Positions 12,424 to 20,590 of a stretch of 64,000 nucleotides of DNA are shown one piece after another. The notes under the pieces are model-generated. The model had not been told where the DNA came from, did no database searches, and was given only the letters and a program-made list of their open reading frames with translations. Within the stretch, counting starts at the first letter, position 1; each line of letters opens with the position of its first letter. The position numbers and the translations under genes were made by a program. Location: positions 1-64,000 of the forward strand of contig NZ_CP018799.1 in assembly GCF_002795805.1 (NCBI RefSeq), written 5' to 3'. This stretch comes from Mariprofundus aestuarium (lineage in GTDB: Bacteria; Pseudomonadota; Zetaproteobacteria; Mariprofundales; Mariprofundaceae).

Positions 12424-13324
12424 CGATTTTCATGTCCCCTTCCACCTTGATAGGGATGATGCCATCGCGATGTTCGAAACCCTCCTCTTTGTACCATGCC
12501 TGCGCATAGAGCGCTTCGAAGGTGGCGCGAATGCGTCCGTTCTCATCGCGATAACGCTCAGAGTACTGTTTCTCCAGTTTTCTGATCAGGGCGCGTCCAT
12601 AGAGACCGCTCTTGCGACCACGGATTGCTGCGGCGGAAGCGCCCAAACCCTTGAGTTCGCGTACCAGGGAGATGGTATCGGGATAGGTGAGCGTGAAGAG
12701 ATCGGCATCAGTAACCGGTGTTTCAACGGCAAGTTTCATGATCGCATCACCCAGACTCATCACATCGGGGAACGGCAGTACATGGCCGGCATTGCCCGGA
12801 TCGATCTCAGCCAGTGACTGGCGCAGTTCGGAGAGTGTGCGACGACCAAAGGTGGAGAAGAGAATCAGCCCGCCCGGTGCCAGTACCCGACGCATCTCGG
12901 CCAGCATCAATTCAGGTTCAGGAACCCACTGCATGGCAAGGTTGGAAGTGACCAGATCGAATGAGCCGGACTTGAACGGCAGGGAAGCCGCATTGCCGGA
13001 GGCATGATGGTGACGCCCGTGCCACGGCAGGCGGCGAGAATGAGCCTTGCGGGTTGTTGCAACCATTGATTCAGAGAGGTCGAAGGCCGTGATATCGGCC
13101 TTTTTGAACTTTCCACGCAACAGGCGGGTGAAATAACCGGTGCCACAACCGATATCGAGGATGCGTTTCGGATCGATCCTGGTGAAGTTGAGGTGTCCGA
13201 TCAGGCGATCGCCGATCTCGCGTTGCAGTACGGCGTGTTCATCATAACTGTCAGAGGCTGAGGAGAATGCGCGTTTGACCTGGCCGGCATGTATATGACT
13301 GTTTTTCACTGTTTCAACCACCAT
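12413..13324 (-). CDS. bioC: Malonyl-ACP O-methyltransferase BioC
   Basis: BioC methylates malonyl-ACP so that fatty acid synthase can build the pimeloyl moiety of biotin. The 303-residue product has the BioC N-terminal region VKRAFSSASDSYDEHAVLQREIGDRL. A class I SAM domain follows with motif I ILDIGCGTGYFTRLL, the acidic TAFDLSESM and the post-motif SNLAMQWV. Later motifs (GGLILFSTFGRRTLSELRQSL) also fit BioC rather than UbiE or Tam. It overlaps bioH by 19 nt and bioD by 11 nt, which points to tight coupling. Confidence 0.93.
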   Translation of the reverse strand: MVVETVKNSHIHAGQVKRAFSSASDSYDEHAVLQREIGDRLIGHLNFTRIDPKRILDIGCGTGYFTRLLRGKFKKADITAFDLSESMVATTRKAHSRRLPWHGRHHHASGNAASLPFKSGSFDLVTSNLAMQWVPEPELMLAEMRRVLAPGGLILFSTFGRRTLSELRQSLAEIDPGNAGHVLPFPDVMSLGDAIMKLAVETPVTDADLFTLTYPDTISLVRELKGLGASAAAIRGRKSGLYGRALIRKLEKQYSERYRDENGRIRATFEALYAQAWYKEEGFEHRDGIIPIKVEGDMKIDGI

Positions 13325-14034
13325 GTTTGAACTGTTTTGTTAAATTTGTCTTCCTGAGTGAGGAACGGTGCATGACCGCAGGTATTAAATAGTTGCTGTT
13401 GGCTGTTCGGGATCATATCGGCCAGCCACTGGCCCGCCTCAACAGGCACGATTGCATCACCCTCACCATGGATGACCAGTGTCGGCTGTTTGATGGCTTT
13501 GACCAGCTCACGCAGGTCGAGTTGCTCCAGCAGTTCAAGCCCACCCTTCAATCCTGCCTCACTTACCCTCTTCTCCCGATCTACTGCTGCTTTAGCCAGC
13601 CGGTTGTAGTCGCTGCGGTTGAGTTCGTCACCGTGCAGCATCAGGGCAAAGAAGCGGTTCAGCGCCTTGGGTGAAGCGGATTCAACAGCCATCCTGAAAC
13701 CGTTAAACACCTCACTGCTGCTGCCAAACGGCCAGTTTTCACCAATTCTGAAACGGGGTGTAGTGGAAACAAGGGCAAGCGAGGCAATACGTTCCGGAAA
13801 AGCTGCTGCAATCTGCATGGCCAGCATGCCGCCCAGAGACCAGCCGACCAGGTGGCAGGGTTTGTCAGGCAGCTGCTCCACAATGGTTTCAACCCACGCA
13901 TCGGCAGGGAAGTCTGCTGCGCCGCCATGACCCGGAAGGTTAAGGAACAGGGCATCAGCGAAGGTTTCAAGCTGATTGCACCAGATTTGGCGGGATTGCG
14001 CCCAGCCATGCAGGAAAACGACAGGTCTGTTCAC
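13306..14034 (-). CDS. bioH: Pimeloyl-ACP methyl ester carboxylesterase BioH
   Basis: BioH is the alpha/beta hydrolase that removes the methyl group from pimeloyl-ACP methyl ester, ending chain building before BioF acts. The 242-residue product has oxyanion-hole HGWAQSRQIW, nucleophile elbow GWSLGG, the catalytic Asp in IHGEGDAIVP, and the catalytic His in CGHAPFLTQ. The start is a GTG. It overlaps bioF by 4 nt. The operon position between bioF and bioC supports BioH over a generic esterase. Confidence 0.92.
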   Translation of the reverse strand: MNRPVVFLHGWAQSRQIWCNQLETFADALFLNLPGHGGAADFPADAWVETIVEQLPDKPCHLVGWSLGGMLAMQIAAAFPERIASLALVSTTPRFRIGENWPFGSSSEVFNGFRMAVESASPKALNRFFALMLHGDELNRSDYNRLAKAAVDREKRVSEAGLKGGLELLEQLDLRELVKAIKQPTLVIHGEGDAIVPVEAGQWLADMIPNSQQQLFNTCGHAPFLTQEDKFNKTVQTWWLKQ

Positions 14035-15182
14035 AGCAGTGCTCGCAGGCAGGTCGATAGTTTCTCAATCATTTCCTCGCTGTGGCCTGCGCTGAGGGTA
14101 AAACGCAGGCGCGCTGTACCTTCGGGCACAGTCGGAGGCCTGATCGCAGGCACGAAGAAAGCGGCGTCACGCAGGGCGGTGGCCATCTGCAGGGCTTTCT
14201 CATCACTGCCAACTACCAGAGGCTGAATAGGGCTGTCAGAAACCATGAATCCAAGCCCTGCTGTCAACTGTTTGAACAGCTTAAGATTTCGCTTCAACTG
14301 CTGCCGCTGCTCGCCAGACTGGATCAGTTCAAGTGCAGTTTCTGCCGCAGCAACCATGGCAACGGGCAGTGCGGTAGAGTAGATCACGGTGCGCTGTCGC
14401 TGCCTCAACCCCTCAATCAATTCACGGGTTCCGAGAATAAATGCGCCGTATGAGCCAAACGCCTTGCCGAAGGTGCCGACCTCGATCAGGCGAGCATGGC
14501 CGGAGATCGTATCACCACCTGTGATGCCTTTACCTTCCGGACCCATGCAGCCTGTGCCGTGGGCATCATCAATCACCAGCAGTGTATCGTATGCTTCGGC
14601 AAGTTTGAGCAGGCCGGCAGCATCGGCACTATCCCCGTCCATGCTGAAGATACCGTCTGAGACGATGATGCGCCTGGCTGCGGGATGTTTGTTCAGCTGC
14701 AATTCAAGCTGTTGGTTGCTCAGGTGGGCATAGCGGTGCGATTGCCCACCGGAAAGGCGCACCCCATCCACCAGCGAAGCGTGGTTTAGTTTGTCGGAAA
14801 AAACATGCGTGTGGCGATCGGCCAGCGCCTGCAGCAGCCCGATATTGGCCAGCATACCGGAACCGGCGATAAGGCACGCCTCATAGCCTTTCCAGCTCGC
14901 AAGCTTCTCCTCAAGCCGGTGCAGCACGGGATCATCCCCTGAAACCAGGCGTGATGCCCCACTGCCGACCGCGTCATCGAGCGCACCTCTAGCAACCATG
15001 CAGACATCCGGATGAAAGCTGAGCCCAAGATAATCGTTGCTGGCGAAGTTGATCAGCCTCTTACCATTAAGATGGATATACACGCCCTGACGTCGCGAGG
15101 CGGTAAAGCGCCTGCGGCGAGTCTCGGGGGTTTCAGGAAACCAATTGCGCGAATCGGGCATGTCCGGCATGCTGGTAGGCAT
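14031..15182 (-). CDS. bioF: 8-amino-7-oxononanoate synthase BioF
   Basis: BioF is the PLP enzyme that condenses pimeloyl-ACP with L-alanine to form KAPA, the first committed step of the biotin ring. The frame shows LINFASNDYLGL, GSGASRLVSGDDPVLHRLEEK, VIDDAHGTGCMGPEGKG and the PLP-lysine region GTFGKAFGSYGAF. Starting at the ATG at 15182 gives 383 residues, normal for BioF; ATGs at 15170 and 15161 are alternatives. The frame remains open upstream to an ATG at 15326, but that extension lies across comF coding sequence on the other strand, so I reject it. First gene of the bioFHCD operon. Confidence 0.93.
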   Translation of the reverse strand: MPTSMPDMPDSRNWFPETPETRRRRFTASRRQGVYIHLNGKRLINFASNDYLGLSFHPDVCMVARGALDDAVGSGASRLVSGDDPVLHRLEEKLASWKGYEACLIAGSGMLANIGLLQALADRHTHVFSDKLNHASLVDGVRLSGGQSHRYAHLSNQQLELQLNKHPAARRIIVSDGIFSMDGDSADAAGLLKLAEAYDTLLVIDDAHGTGCMGPEGKGITGGDTISGHARLIEVGTFGKAFGSYGAFILGTRELIEGLRQRQRTVIYSTALPVAMVAAAETALELIQSGEQRQQLKRNLKLFKQLTAGLGFMVSDSPIQPLVVGSDEKALQMATALRDAAFFVPAIRPPTVPEGTARLRFTLSAGHSEEMIEKLSTCLRALL

Positions 15183-15928
15183 GAAGGGACTGTCAACCAA
15201 AGCCTTTAATCTGGTTAACGGGGTGCGAAGCCTCCTGTTTCCCCCGGCCTGTCTATTTTGCCAGCAACCGCTTGAGACGCTGGCAGGCAACAGCTGTTGT
15301 TCGTCATGCTTTGAAAAGATCACCATCTGGCCACGCTCAGTCTGCCACAGTTACGGAGCTGAGCTACCTGAGGCGATGGTACCGGGGCCATGCGGCATTT
15401 GCCTTAACCGCCCACCCGCACAGACAGAGACCCGAAGCATCTATGCCTATCGTGGCCCGGTTCGAGATGCGATCCTGAACTGGAAACTGCAGGGCATGGA
15501 TGGGGGCGTACGCTGGCTTCTGGAGTCCGCCATGCCCCATGCCTCAGAACTGATCGGCAAGGATGACCTGTTGATTCCGGTGCCTATGCCGCTGGCACGT
15601 ATGCGCAAAAGTGGTCGTCACCACGCTGCTGACCTGCCGCTGGCTGGCGGACGGAGTCAACTGCAACTGGGATTGGCAACTGTCGCACAGGGTCGGTGAG
15701 CAGCCGCGCCAGTCGGCACTTTCCGGGTTGGTCCGGCGAAAAAACCTGCGTGGGGCTTTTGCACTCTGCGACGACTATCACGAGCGCATCCCGGATAAGA
15801 GAACGGTCTGGATTGTTGACGATATTCTGACGACAGGTTCAACGCTGAACTTTGCCGCCAGAGCTTGCAGGCCGCTGAAAGCAGAGGTGAAGCTGTTGTC
15901 GCTGGCGCGTACATTACATAGAGGATAG
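15181..15928 (+). pseudogene. comF: ComF-family phosphoribosyltransferase, frameshifted
   Basis: ComF-type proteins are needed for DNA uptake in several competent bacteria and carry a zinc-finger-like head and a phosphoribosyltransferase domain. The first frame gives the head (CLFCQQPLE, CCSSC, GPCGICL), then IYAYRGPVRDAILNWKLQG and LLIPVPMPLARMRKSGRHHA. After about 15645 the family match jumps to the next frame: PRQSALSGLVRRKNLRGAF and the PRPP loop TVWIVDDILTTGSTLNFAAR, ending at 15928. Together the parts equal one full-length ComF of about 248 residues. One surplus C (or two missing bases) near CTGCCGCTGG would explain the shift. It may be a true pseudogene or an assembly error. The 5' end overlaps that of divergent bioF. 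Confidence 0.85.
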
Positions 15929-15937
15929 GTTTTCCCC

Positions 15938-16195
15938 ATGGCTAATATTGAAATTTATTCGGGCGACTACTGCCCCTACTGCGTTCGGGCCAAGAGCCTG
16001 CTGAAAAACAAAGGCGTTGAGTTCACCGAATACAATGTGCAGCGCGACATCAATCGTCAGGCAGCAATGCTGGAGCGGACTGGCGGAATGCGCACGATCC
16101 CCCAGATATTTATCAACGGAAAGCATGTTGGTGGCTGTGACGAGCTCTATGCGCTCGATAGCCGGGGCGAACTGGACCCCATGCTGACGGATTGA
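15938..16195 (+). CDS. grxC: Glutaredoxin 3
   Basis: This 85-residue thioredoxin-fold protein uses glutathione to reduce protein disulfides. It has the dithiol active site C12-P-Y-C15, the cis-Pro region RTIPQIFINGKHVGGCDEL and normal GrxC length. It lies 9 nt after comF and 8 nt before the carbonic anhydrase gene, so these are probably co-transcribed. Confidence 0.95.
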   Translation: MANIEIYSGDYCPYCVRAKSLLKNKGVEFTEYNVQRDINRQAAMLERTGGMRTIPQIFINGKHVGGCDELYALDSRGELDPMLTD

Positions 16196-16203
16196 GGTAG
16201 ACT

Positions 16204-16863
16204 ATGTGTAGCCCGAAAACACTACTTGCGAATAACAGGGCATGGTCTGAGAAGTGCCTTCAGGAGAACCCGGATTTTTTTAATCGGCTATCAGCGCTCC
16301 AGTCACCGGATTTCCTCTGGATCGGTTGCTCCGACAGCCGTGTACCGGCCAACGAGATTACCGGCCTTGAGCCGGGGCAGGTTTTTGTTCACCGCAATGT
16401 TGGCAATCAGGTGCACCATACCGATCTGAACTGCCTCTCGGCGGCGCAATATGCGGTCGATGTGCTGGGCGTTAAGCATATTGTTATCACCGGCCACTAC
16501 GACTGCGGCGGCGTGCGTGCGGCGATGGCGGGTCAGCATCACGGCATTGTTGATAACTGGATTCGCAGTATTCGCGACACCTATATGCTGCACCAAAAAG
16601 ATCTGGAACTGCTGAGTGAAGATTCGCGCCTCGATAGACTGTGCGAGCTTAATGTGATTCGCCAGGTCGATAATATCTGCCACACCCGAATTGTGCAGAA
16701 TGCATGGGAGCGCGGCGATGCACTATCCGTGCACGGCTGGATTTACAGCGTGAAGGATGGCCTGCTGCACGATCTTAACGTGACAAAAAGTATGCCGGAA
16801 GATGTGGCACCGCTCTATCGCGTCACCGGCACTGAAACCAGTGCCTGGCCGGTTGCCAGTTAA
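16204..16863 (+). CDS. can: Beta-class carbonic anhydrase
   Basis: This enzyme interconverts CO2 and bicarbonate in the cytoplasm and supplies bicarbonate for carboxylations such as those by BioD and PurE. The 219-residue protein shows all beta-class zinc ligands: C42 and D44 in GCSDSR, H98 and C101 in GHYDCGG. The length and the ALSVHGWIYSVKDGLL region match the E. coli Can subgroup. It abuts rsmA, which runs in the opposite direction, with no spacer. Confidence 0.95.
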   Translation: MCSPKTLLANNRAWSEKCLQENPDFFNRLSALQSPDFLWIGCSDSRVPANEITGLEPGQVFVHRNVGNQVHHTDLNCLSAAQYAVDVLGVKHIVITGHYDCGGVRAAMAGQHHGIVDNWIRSIRDTYMLHQKDLELLSEDSRLDRLCELNVIRQVDNICHTRIVQNAWERGDALSVHGWIYSVKDGLLHDLNVTKSMPEDVAPLYRVTGTETSAWPVAS

Positions 16864-17637
16864 TTAATTTTTTAGGGCCAGAGCGATTCTTACCCAGGCA
16901 TCGTAATCGAGCTGCTCCGGGCGTTTGCGCGGATCAATTCCAATGGCCTCAAACTCTTCAGCACCAAGCTCGCCCCTGAAATTGTTGTTGATGGTCTTGC
17001 GCCGATGGGCAAAACCCTGACGTACTGTTTTCTGAAGCTGTTCATAGCTGCAGGCCGGTGTTTTGCCATGCGGCGTCATCAGAATCACGGCCGAATGCAC
17101 CTTGGGTGGCGGTACAAATGCACCGGGCGGCAGCGTCAGCAACCGTTTTACATCATAATAGTGGCGCACCAGCACCGAGAGACCGCCATACACCTTACTG
17201 CCAGGTTCTGACGCGATACGTTCAGCTACCTCGCGCTGATACATCAGCACCATGCCACCGGAGAGATTGAATCCGGCCAGTTTGGCGGTCAGCGGACCGC
17301 TGAGATTATAGGGGAGATTTCCCGCAATCCATTCAGGTTGAACCGAAGCTACAGCTCCCTCAAGCTCCTTCATGACATCACCGTGGATGACGGAGAGTTC
17401 CGAATTGTTCTTTGCCACATCCTGCCAATGGCTGGCAAAGCGGTCATCCATCTCGATTACGGTGAGTTTAATGGCTCGCGCCAGCAGTGATTCTGTAATT
17501 GCACCCGGCCCCGGGCCGATCTCGATGGCGATCGCTCCTTCAGGGATCGCGGATGCGATGCGGGCTATGGCATTGTGGTCGCGCAGAAAGTGCTGTCCGA
17601 GCGACTTTTTGGCGTGTTGTGAAGTGCTCTCTGTCAT
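16864..17637 (-). CDS. rsmA: 16S rRNA dimethyladenosine transferase RsmA (KsgA)
   Basis: RsmA dimethylates two adjacent adenosines (A1518 and A1519 in E. coli) in the 3' hairpin of 16S rRNA during small-subunit maturation. The protein begins KKSLGQHFLRDHNAIARI and has SAM motif I IEIGPGPGAITESLL. It also has the catalytic GNLPYNLSGPL (NLPY motif) and the FVPPPKVHSAVI stretch. Starting at the ATG at 17637 gives 257 residues; an in-frame ATG at 17670 adds 11 residues and cannot be excluded. Confidence 0.94.
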   Translation of the reverse strand: MTESTSQHAKKSLGQHFLRDHNAIARIASAIPEGAIAIEIGPGPGAITESLLARAIKLTVIEMDDRFASHWQDVAKNNSELSVIHGDVMKELEGAVASVQPEWIAGNLPYNLSGPLTAKLAGFNLSGGMVLMYQREVAERIASEPGSKVYGGLSVLVRHYYDVKRLLTLPPGAFVPPPKVHSAVILMTPHGKTPACSYEQLQKTVRQGFAHRRKTINNNFRGELGAEEFEAIGIDPRKRPEQLDYDAWVRIALALKN

Positions 17638-17688
17638 GGGGCAAGCGTAGCCGATATTGACGTAAAACATAGCCCCGCCGATTTCTCC

Positions 17689-17716
17689 TTGCCTTATATG
17701 GTAGGCTTCCTAGAAT
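17689..17716 (+). promoter_or_regulatory. Probable sigma-70 promoter of tpiA
   Basis: TTGCCT and TAGAAT are separated by 16 bp, 45 bp upstream of the tpiA start codon, in the gap between divergent rsmA and tpiA. Confidence 0.5.
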
Positions 17717-17761
17717 CCGCGACCGTTTTCGAGCCGTTGGTTCTATTCCGGGAGGTCTAAC

Positions 17762-18511
17762 ATGAGCAGTGAAAAGCGTAAGTTGATTGCGGGCAACTGG
17801 AAGATGAACGGGCTACTGCAGGAAGCGAAAGATTTCATGGATGCGTTTGGCAGTAACCCTGCGCCGGACCATATTGAAGTTGGTTTGATGCCGCCATTCA
17901 CGCTGTTGCATCCAATGGCAGACAGACTGGCAGAGATGGGCGTGGCACTGGGTGCGCAGAACGTTTACTACGAAGATAAGGGTGCTTTTACCGGCTCTAT
18001 CTGTCCGATGATGTTACGTGATGCCGGTTGCCACTATGTGATTCTTGGTCACTCTGAGCGTCGTAGTATTATTGGCGAGAGTAATGCCCAGATTCGTTCG
18101 AAGATGAATGCATCATGGCTGCATGGTCTTGAGCCGATTCTCTGCATCGGTGAAACACTGGAGCAGCGTGAGAAGGGTGTGACCAATACCGTTCTGGCTG
18201 AGCAGCTGGCTGTTCTCAAGGGTGCGCCGAAGAGTGCAGCGCTGACAGTTGCTTATGAGCCGGTATGGGCGATTGGTACTGGTTTGACCGCATCACCTGA
18301 GCAGGTGACTGAAACGCATGCATTTGTGCATGCAGAGTTGCAGCGTCTGGGTCATGATTGCCGCGTGCTTTACGGTGGTAGTGTGAATCCGAGCAACGCC
18401 GAGGAGTTGATGGGTTGCCCCGGCGTGGAAGGTGCGCTGGTAGGCGGCGCAAGTCTGAAGGCGGACTCGTTTATGGAAATTGTAAAGGCAGCTGCGAAAG
18501 CAGCGAGCTAA
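17762..18511 (+). CDS. tpiA: Triosephosphate isomerase TpiA
   Basis: TpiA interconverts dihydroxyacetone phosphate and glyceraldehyde 3-phosphate. The 249-residue TIM barrel begins with AGNWKMNG (catalytic Lys). It has the electrophile His in VILGHSERR and the catalytic Glu in AYEPVWAIGTG. The phosphate-binding end is VLYGGSVNPSNAEEL. A GGGAGG ribosome site lies 6 bases before the start. It is followed by secG after 15 nt, a common proteobacterial arrangement. Confidence 0.97.
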   Translation: MSSEKRKLIAGNWKMNGLLQEAKDFMDAFGSNPAPDHIEVGLMPPFTLLHPMADRLAEMGVALGAQNVYYEDKGAFTGSICPMMLRDAGCHYVILGHSERRSIIGESNAQIRSKMNASWLHGLEPILCIGETLEQREKGVTNTVLAEQLAVLKGAPKSAALTVAYEPVWAIGTGLTASPEQVTETHAFVHAELQRLGHDCRVLYGGSVNPSNAEELMGCPGVEGALVGGASLKADSFMEIVKAAAKAAS

Positions 18512-18526
18512 GGAGAACAAGAACAG

Positions 18527-18904
18527 ATGGCTACAGTTCTTATTATTATTCACGTGCTTATCGCCGCACTGCTGATCGGAGTAATTCTGGTTCAGCGCGG
18601 ACAGGGTGCAGATATCGGTGCCTCTTTCGGTGGCGGCGGTGCACAGACCCTGTTTGGTAGTCGCGGTTCCGGCTCCTTTCTGGGTAAGATGACCGGCGGT
18701 CTGGCAGCAGCCTTCATGGTGACCAGTCTGACACTGGCATTTTTCTCTCAACAGCAGACAGGTTCTGTTGTGGAACGTACCATTGTCGATGAAATTCCGG
18801 TTGAGGCTCCTGTAGAGTCACAGCCACAGCAGGGTGGTTTCGATCCATCCAAGCTGAAGAGCGATACAACTGCACCGGCCGATGGCCTTCCGGGCGCAGA
18901 ATAA
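18527..18904 (+). CDS. secG: Preprotein translocase subunit SecG
   Basis: SecG is the small inner-membrane partner of SecYE that stimulates export. The 125-residue protein has two hydrophobic segments (about 2-20 and 58-76) flanking the signature VQRGQGADIGASFGGGGAQT. It then has a variable acidic, proline-rich tail. A ribosome site AAGGAGAA precedes the start. It follows tpiA by 15 nt. Confidence 0.93.
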   Translation: MATVLIIIHVLIAALLIGVILVQRGQGADIGASFGGGGAQTLFGSRGSGSFLGKMTGGLAAAFMVTSLTLAFFSQQQTGSVVERTIVDEIPVEAPVESQPQQGGFDPSKLKSDTTAPADGLPGAE

Positions 18905-18940
18905 TCAGTTTTTTCGGGGCTTCTGTCCTGATAAAACAGC

Positions 18941-18989
18941 AACACGAAAGGGGGCGGGTAATTTAATGTTACTCGCCCCCTTTCGTGTT
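18941..18989 (+). terminator. Long inverted repeat after secG
   Basis: Two 21-base arms (18941-18961 and 18969-18989) are complementary apart from one G-T wobble, with a 7-base loop. The stem contains CGAAAGGGGGCG. There is no T-run after it on the plus strand, so it may act as an RNA-stabilising or Rho-independent-like hairpin rather than a textbook terminator. Confidence 0.6.
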
Positions 18990-19100
18990 AGGGATACCTG
19001 AAAAAAATCGTAACTTAATGTCGCCCCTCTTCTTTCATCTTAGTGAAATTGACTGTTCCACAGTTATAGTAAGTTACTTTTGTTTGACGTGGATGTGGTT

Positions 19101-19232
19101 ATGAAGTTTATTGCGATGTCACTGATGCTATTACTGGCCGCCTGCTCGATTCATGTCAGGCCGGTGCCGAATGTGAGCGTACATATCCCGGTTCCCGTTC
19201 CTTTAGATGCGGAACACTCTAATCAGGAGTGA
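19101..19232 (+). CDS. Tiny predicted lipoprotein (43 aa)
   Basis: This 43-codon frame encodes a lipoprotein-like peptide. It has a charged start (MKF), a hydrophobic core and the lipobox LLAAC, with the lipidated Cys at residue 15. A short tail follows, rich in Val, Pro and His and ending AEHSNQE. The mature peptide would be only about 29 residues. The ribosome site is weak. It faces the small cytochrome-like gene on the other strand. I do not recognise a named family. Confidence 0.6.
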   Translation: MKFIAMSLMLLLAACSIHVRPVPNVSVHIPVPVPLDAEHSNQE

Positions 19233-19249
19233 TTTCTGTAGTCGGGGCA

Positions 19250-19483
19250 TCAGTCACCCGATTCAGATTCCAGTTTTAACCTTCGATTGCGCATCTCTTC
19301 AGTCTCATGGGAAGCATTTATTTTAAATTCACGTCCGAACTTGTTCAGGCTCTTGTTGCCAATGAAGTGGCAAGTTCGGCAATCTGCTTGTATTTGACGA
19401 CTGAAAGAGGGGATGGCCTGAGCCGTAATGGGTAATGACAAACAGATAAATACCGATGACATCAATATGGAAAAAAGTCTCAT
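19250..19483 (-). CDS. Short exported single-heme c-type cytochrome-like protein
   Basis: The 77-residue product has a clear signal peptide (cleavage likely after AQA, about residue 23). One heme-binding CRTCH motif follows in the context IPSFSRQIQADCRTCH, then a LNKFGREFKIN segment. From memory, this context resembles the N-terminal cytochrome head of porin-cytochrome proteins such as Cyc2, where a Ser/Ala-F-x-RQ-x-C-x2-CH block is followed by FGR-x-FK. Here the protein stops after the head; no beta-barrel follows in any frame. A strong AAGGAGG ribosome site six bases before the ATG argues that it is translated. It could be a stand-alone small periplasmic cytochrome or a stable remnant. Confidence 0.75.
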   Translation of the reverse strand: MRLFSILMSSVFICLSLPITAQAIPSFSRQIQADCRTCHFIGNKSLNKFGREFKINASHETEEMRNRRLKLESESGD

Positions 19484-19699
19484 GTAACCTCCTTCTTTGA
19501 AGCAGATCAGCGCATAAGTAGCTTCTTGGTTAGTAAATCATTTTGAATAGCTGAGCATTAAGGTCGGGTTAACTCGGCCATAAATAGCCTTCAGAAAATC
19601 AGAGAGCTTGAAATAATCGGGTTCATCAATTTATGTCATTCAGTATCCATTCTGTTTGTAAGATGGCGTCGGGCTGATGTTTTACGTTAAAGTTCATCC

Positions 19700-20590
19700 A
19701 TGCTTGATCTTCTCTGTATTGGCCACGCCTCTTTCGACATCACCATGGCAACAGCAGCCCATCCGGGGCCGGATGAGAAGTTGTTTGCCGATTCCATGAT
19801 GCTTTCCGGCGGTGGACCTGCCGCCAATGCAGCCGTTTGTGTGAGAAGGCTTGGTGGTAAAGCCGGATTCTGCGGTTATCTCGGTAACGATCTCTTCGGC
19901 GATTTACATATTCGCGAGCTGGAAAACGAAGGTGTCGACTGTTCGCTGCTCGTACGTGGTTCTGGCCCCTCCCCCGTCTCTCAGATCCTCGCCAAACCGG
20001 ACGGCACACGTTCGCTGGTCAATTTCAAGGGGAATGCCCCCTGGCTGGCCGCCAATGCAGTTTCGATCCCTACCCCTCCAAAGGTAATCCTCTTCGATGG
20101 CCATGAGCCGCTACTCTCTGTGCATCTGTGTCACTGGGCAGCGGAACAGGGAATACCGACCGTGCTCGATGCGGGATCGCTGCACAGGGGTACTGAGGAG
20201 CTGGCCGGGATGGTTGATTACCTCGTGGCCTCGGAGAAGTTTGCGCGGCAGTGGTGTGATACCGTGGATATGACGAGGGCGCTGGATGAACTGGCAGCCA
20301 TATCGGAAAATGTGATAATAACACTTGGAGAGCGTGGTCTGATCTGGGCCAGGGAGAGAGGGCGTGGGATGCTCCCCGCTTTCAAAGTAGAAGCGATAGA
20401 CTCGACTGGTGCCGGTGATGGATTCCATGGCGCCTTTGCCTACGGCCTGTCACTGGATATGGCGTGGGAGGAGCTGCTTCGCTACGCCTCAGCCGTGGGT
20501 GCTCTGACCTGTACCAGGCTGGGGGCAAGGCCTGCCCTGCCCGAGGCAATTGATGTGATGCGGTTTACTGGAGGCGTGAGAAATGGATAG
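19700..20590 (+). CDS. PfkB-family carbohydrate/nucleoside kinase
   Basis: The 296-residue protein has both PfkB signatures. These are the N-terminal GGGPAANAAVCVRRLGGKAGFCGYLG and the C-terminal ATP/anion-hole motif DSTGAGDGFHGAFAYGL with its catalytic Asp. It probably phosphorylates a sugar or sugar phosphate (ribokinase/2-keto-3-deoxygluconate kinase/sulfofructose kinase type), but the substrate cannot be told from sequence. The first motif is quoted in two adjoining pieces of one run, GGGPAANAAVCVRR and LGGKAGFCGYLG. It overlaps the next gene by 8 nt. Confidence 0.88.
   Translation: MLDLLCIGHASFDITMATAAHPGPDEKLFADSMMLSGGGPAANAAVCVRRLGGKAGFCGYLGNDLFGDLHIRELENEGVDCSLLVRGSGPSPVSQILAKPDGTRSLVNFKGNAPWLAANAVSIPTPPKVILFDGHEPLLSVHLCHWAAEQGIPTVLDAGSLHRGTEELAGMVDYLVASEKFARQWCDTVDMTRALDELAAISENVIITLGERGLIWARERGRGMLPAFKVEAIDSTGAGDGFHGAFAYGLSLDMAWEELLRYASAVGALTCTRLGARPALPEAIDVMRFTGGVRNG

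Noticed and set aside
15183-15326. N-terminal extension of BioF by 48 residues
   Set aside because: The extension lies across the zinc-finger region of comF on the other strand and has no BioF homology; the start at 15182 gives the normal length.
19562-19579. Imperfect palindrome GGTCGGGTTAACTCGGCC upstream of the PfkB kinase gene
   Set aside because: Two base pairs on each side mismatch; no regulator is adjacent, so an operator call is not supported.
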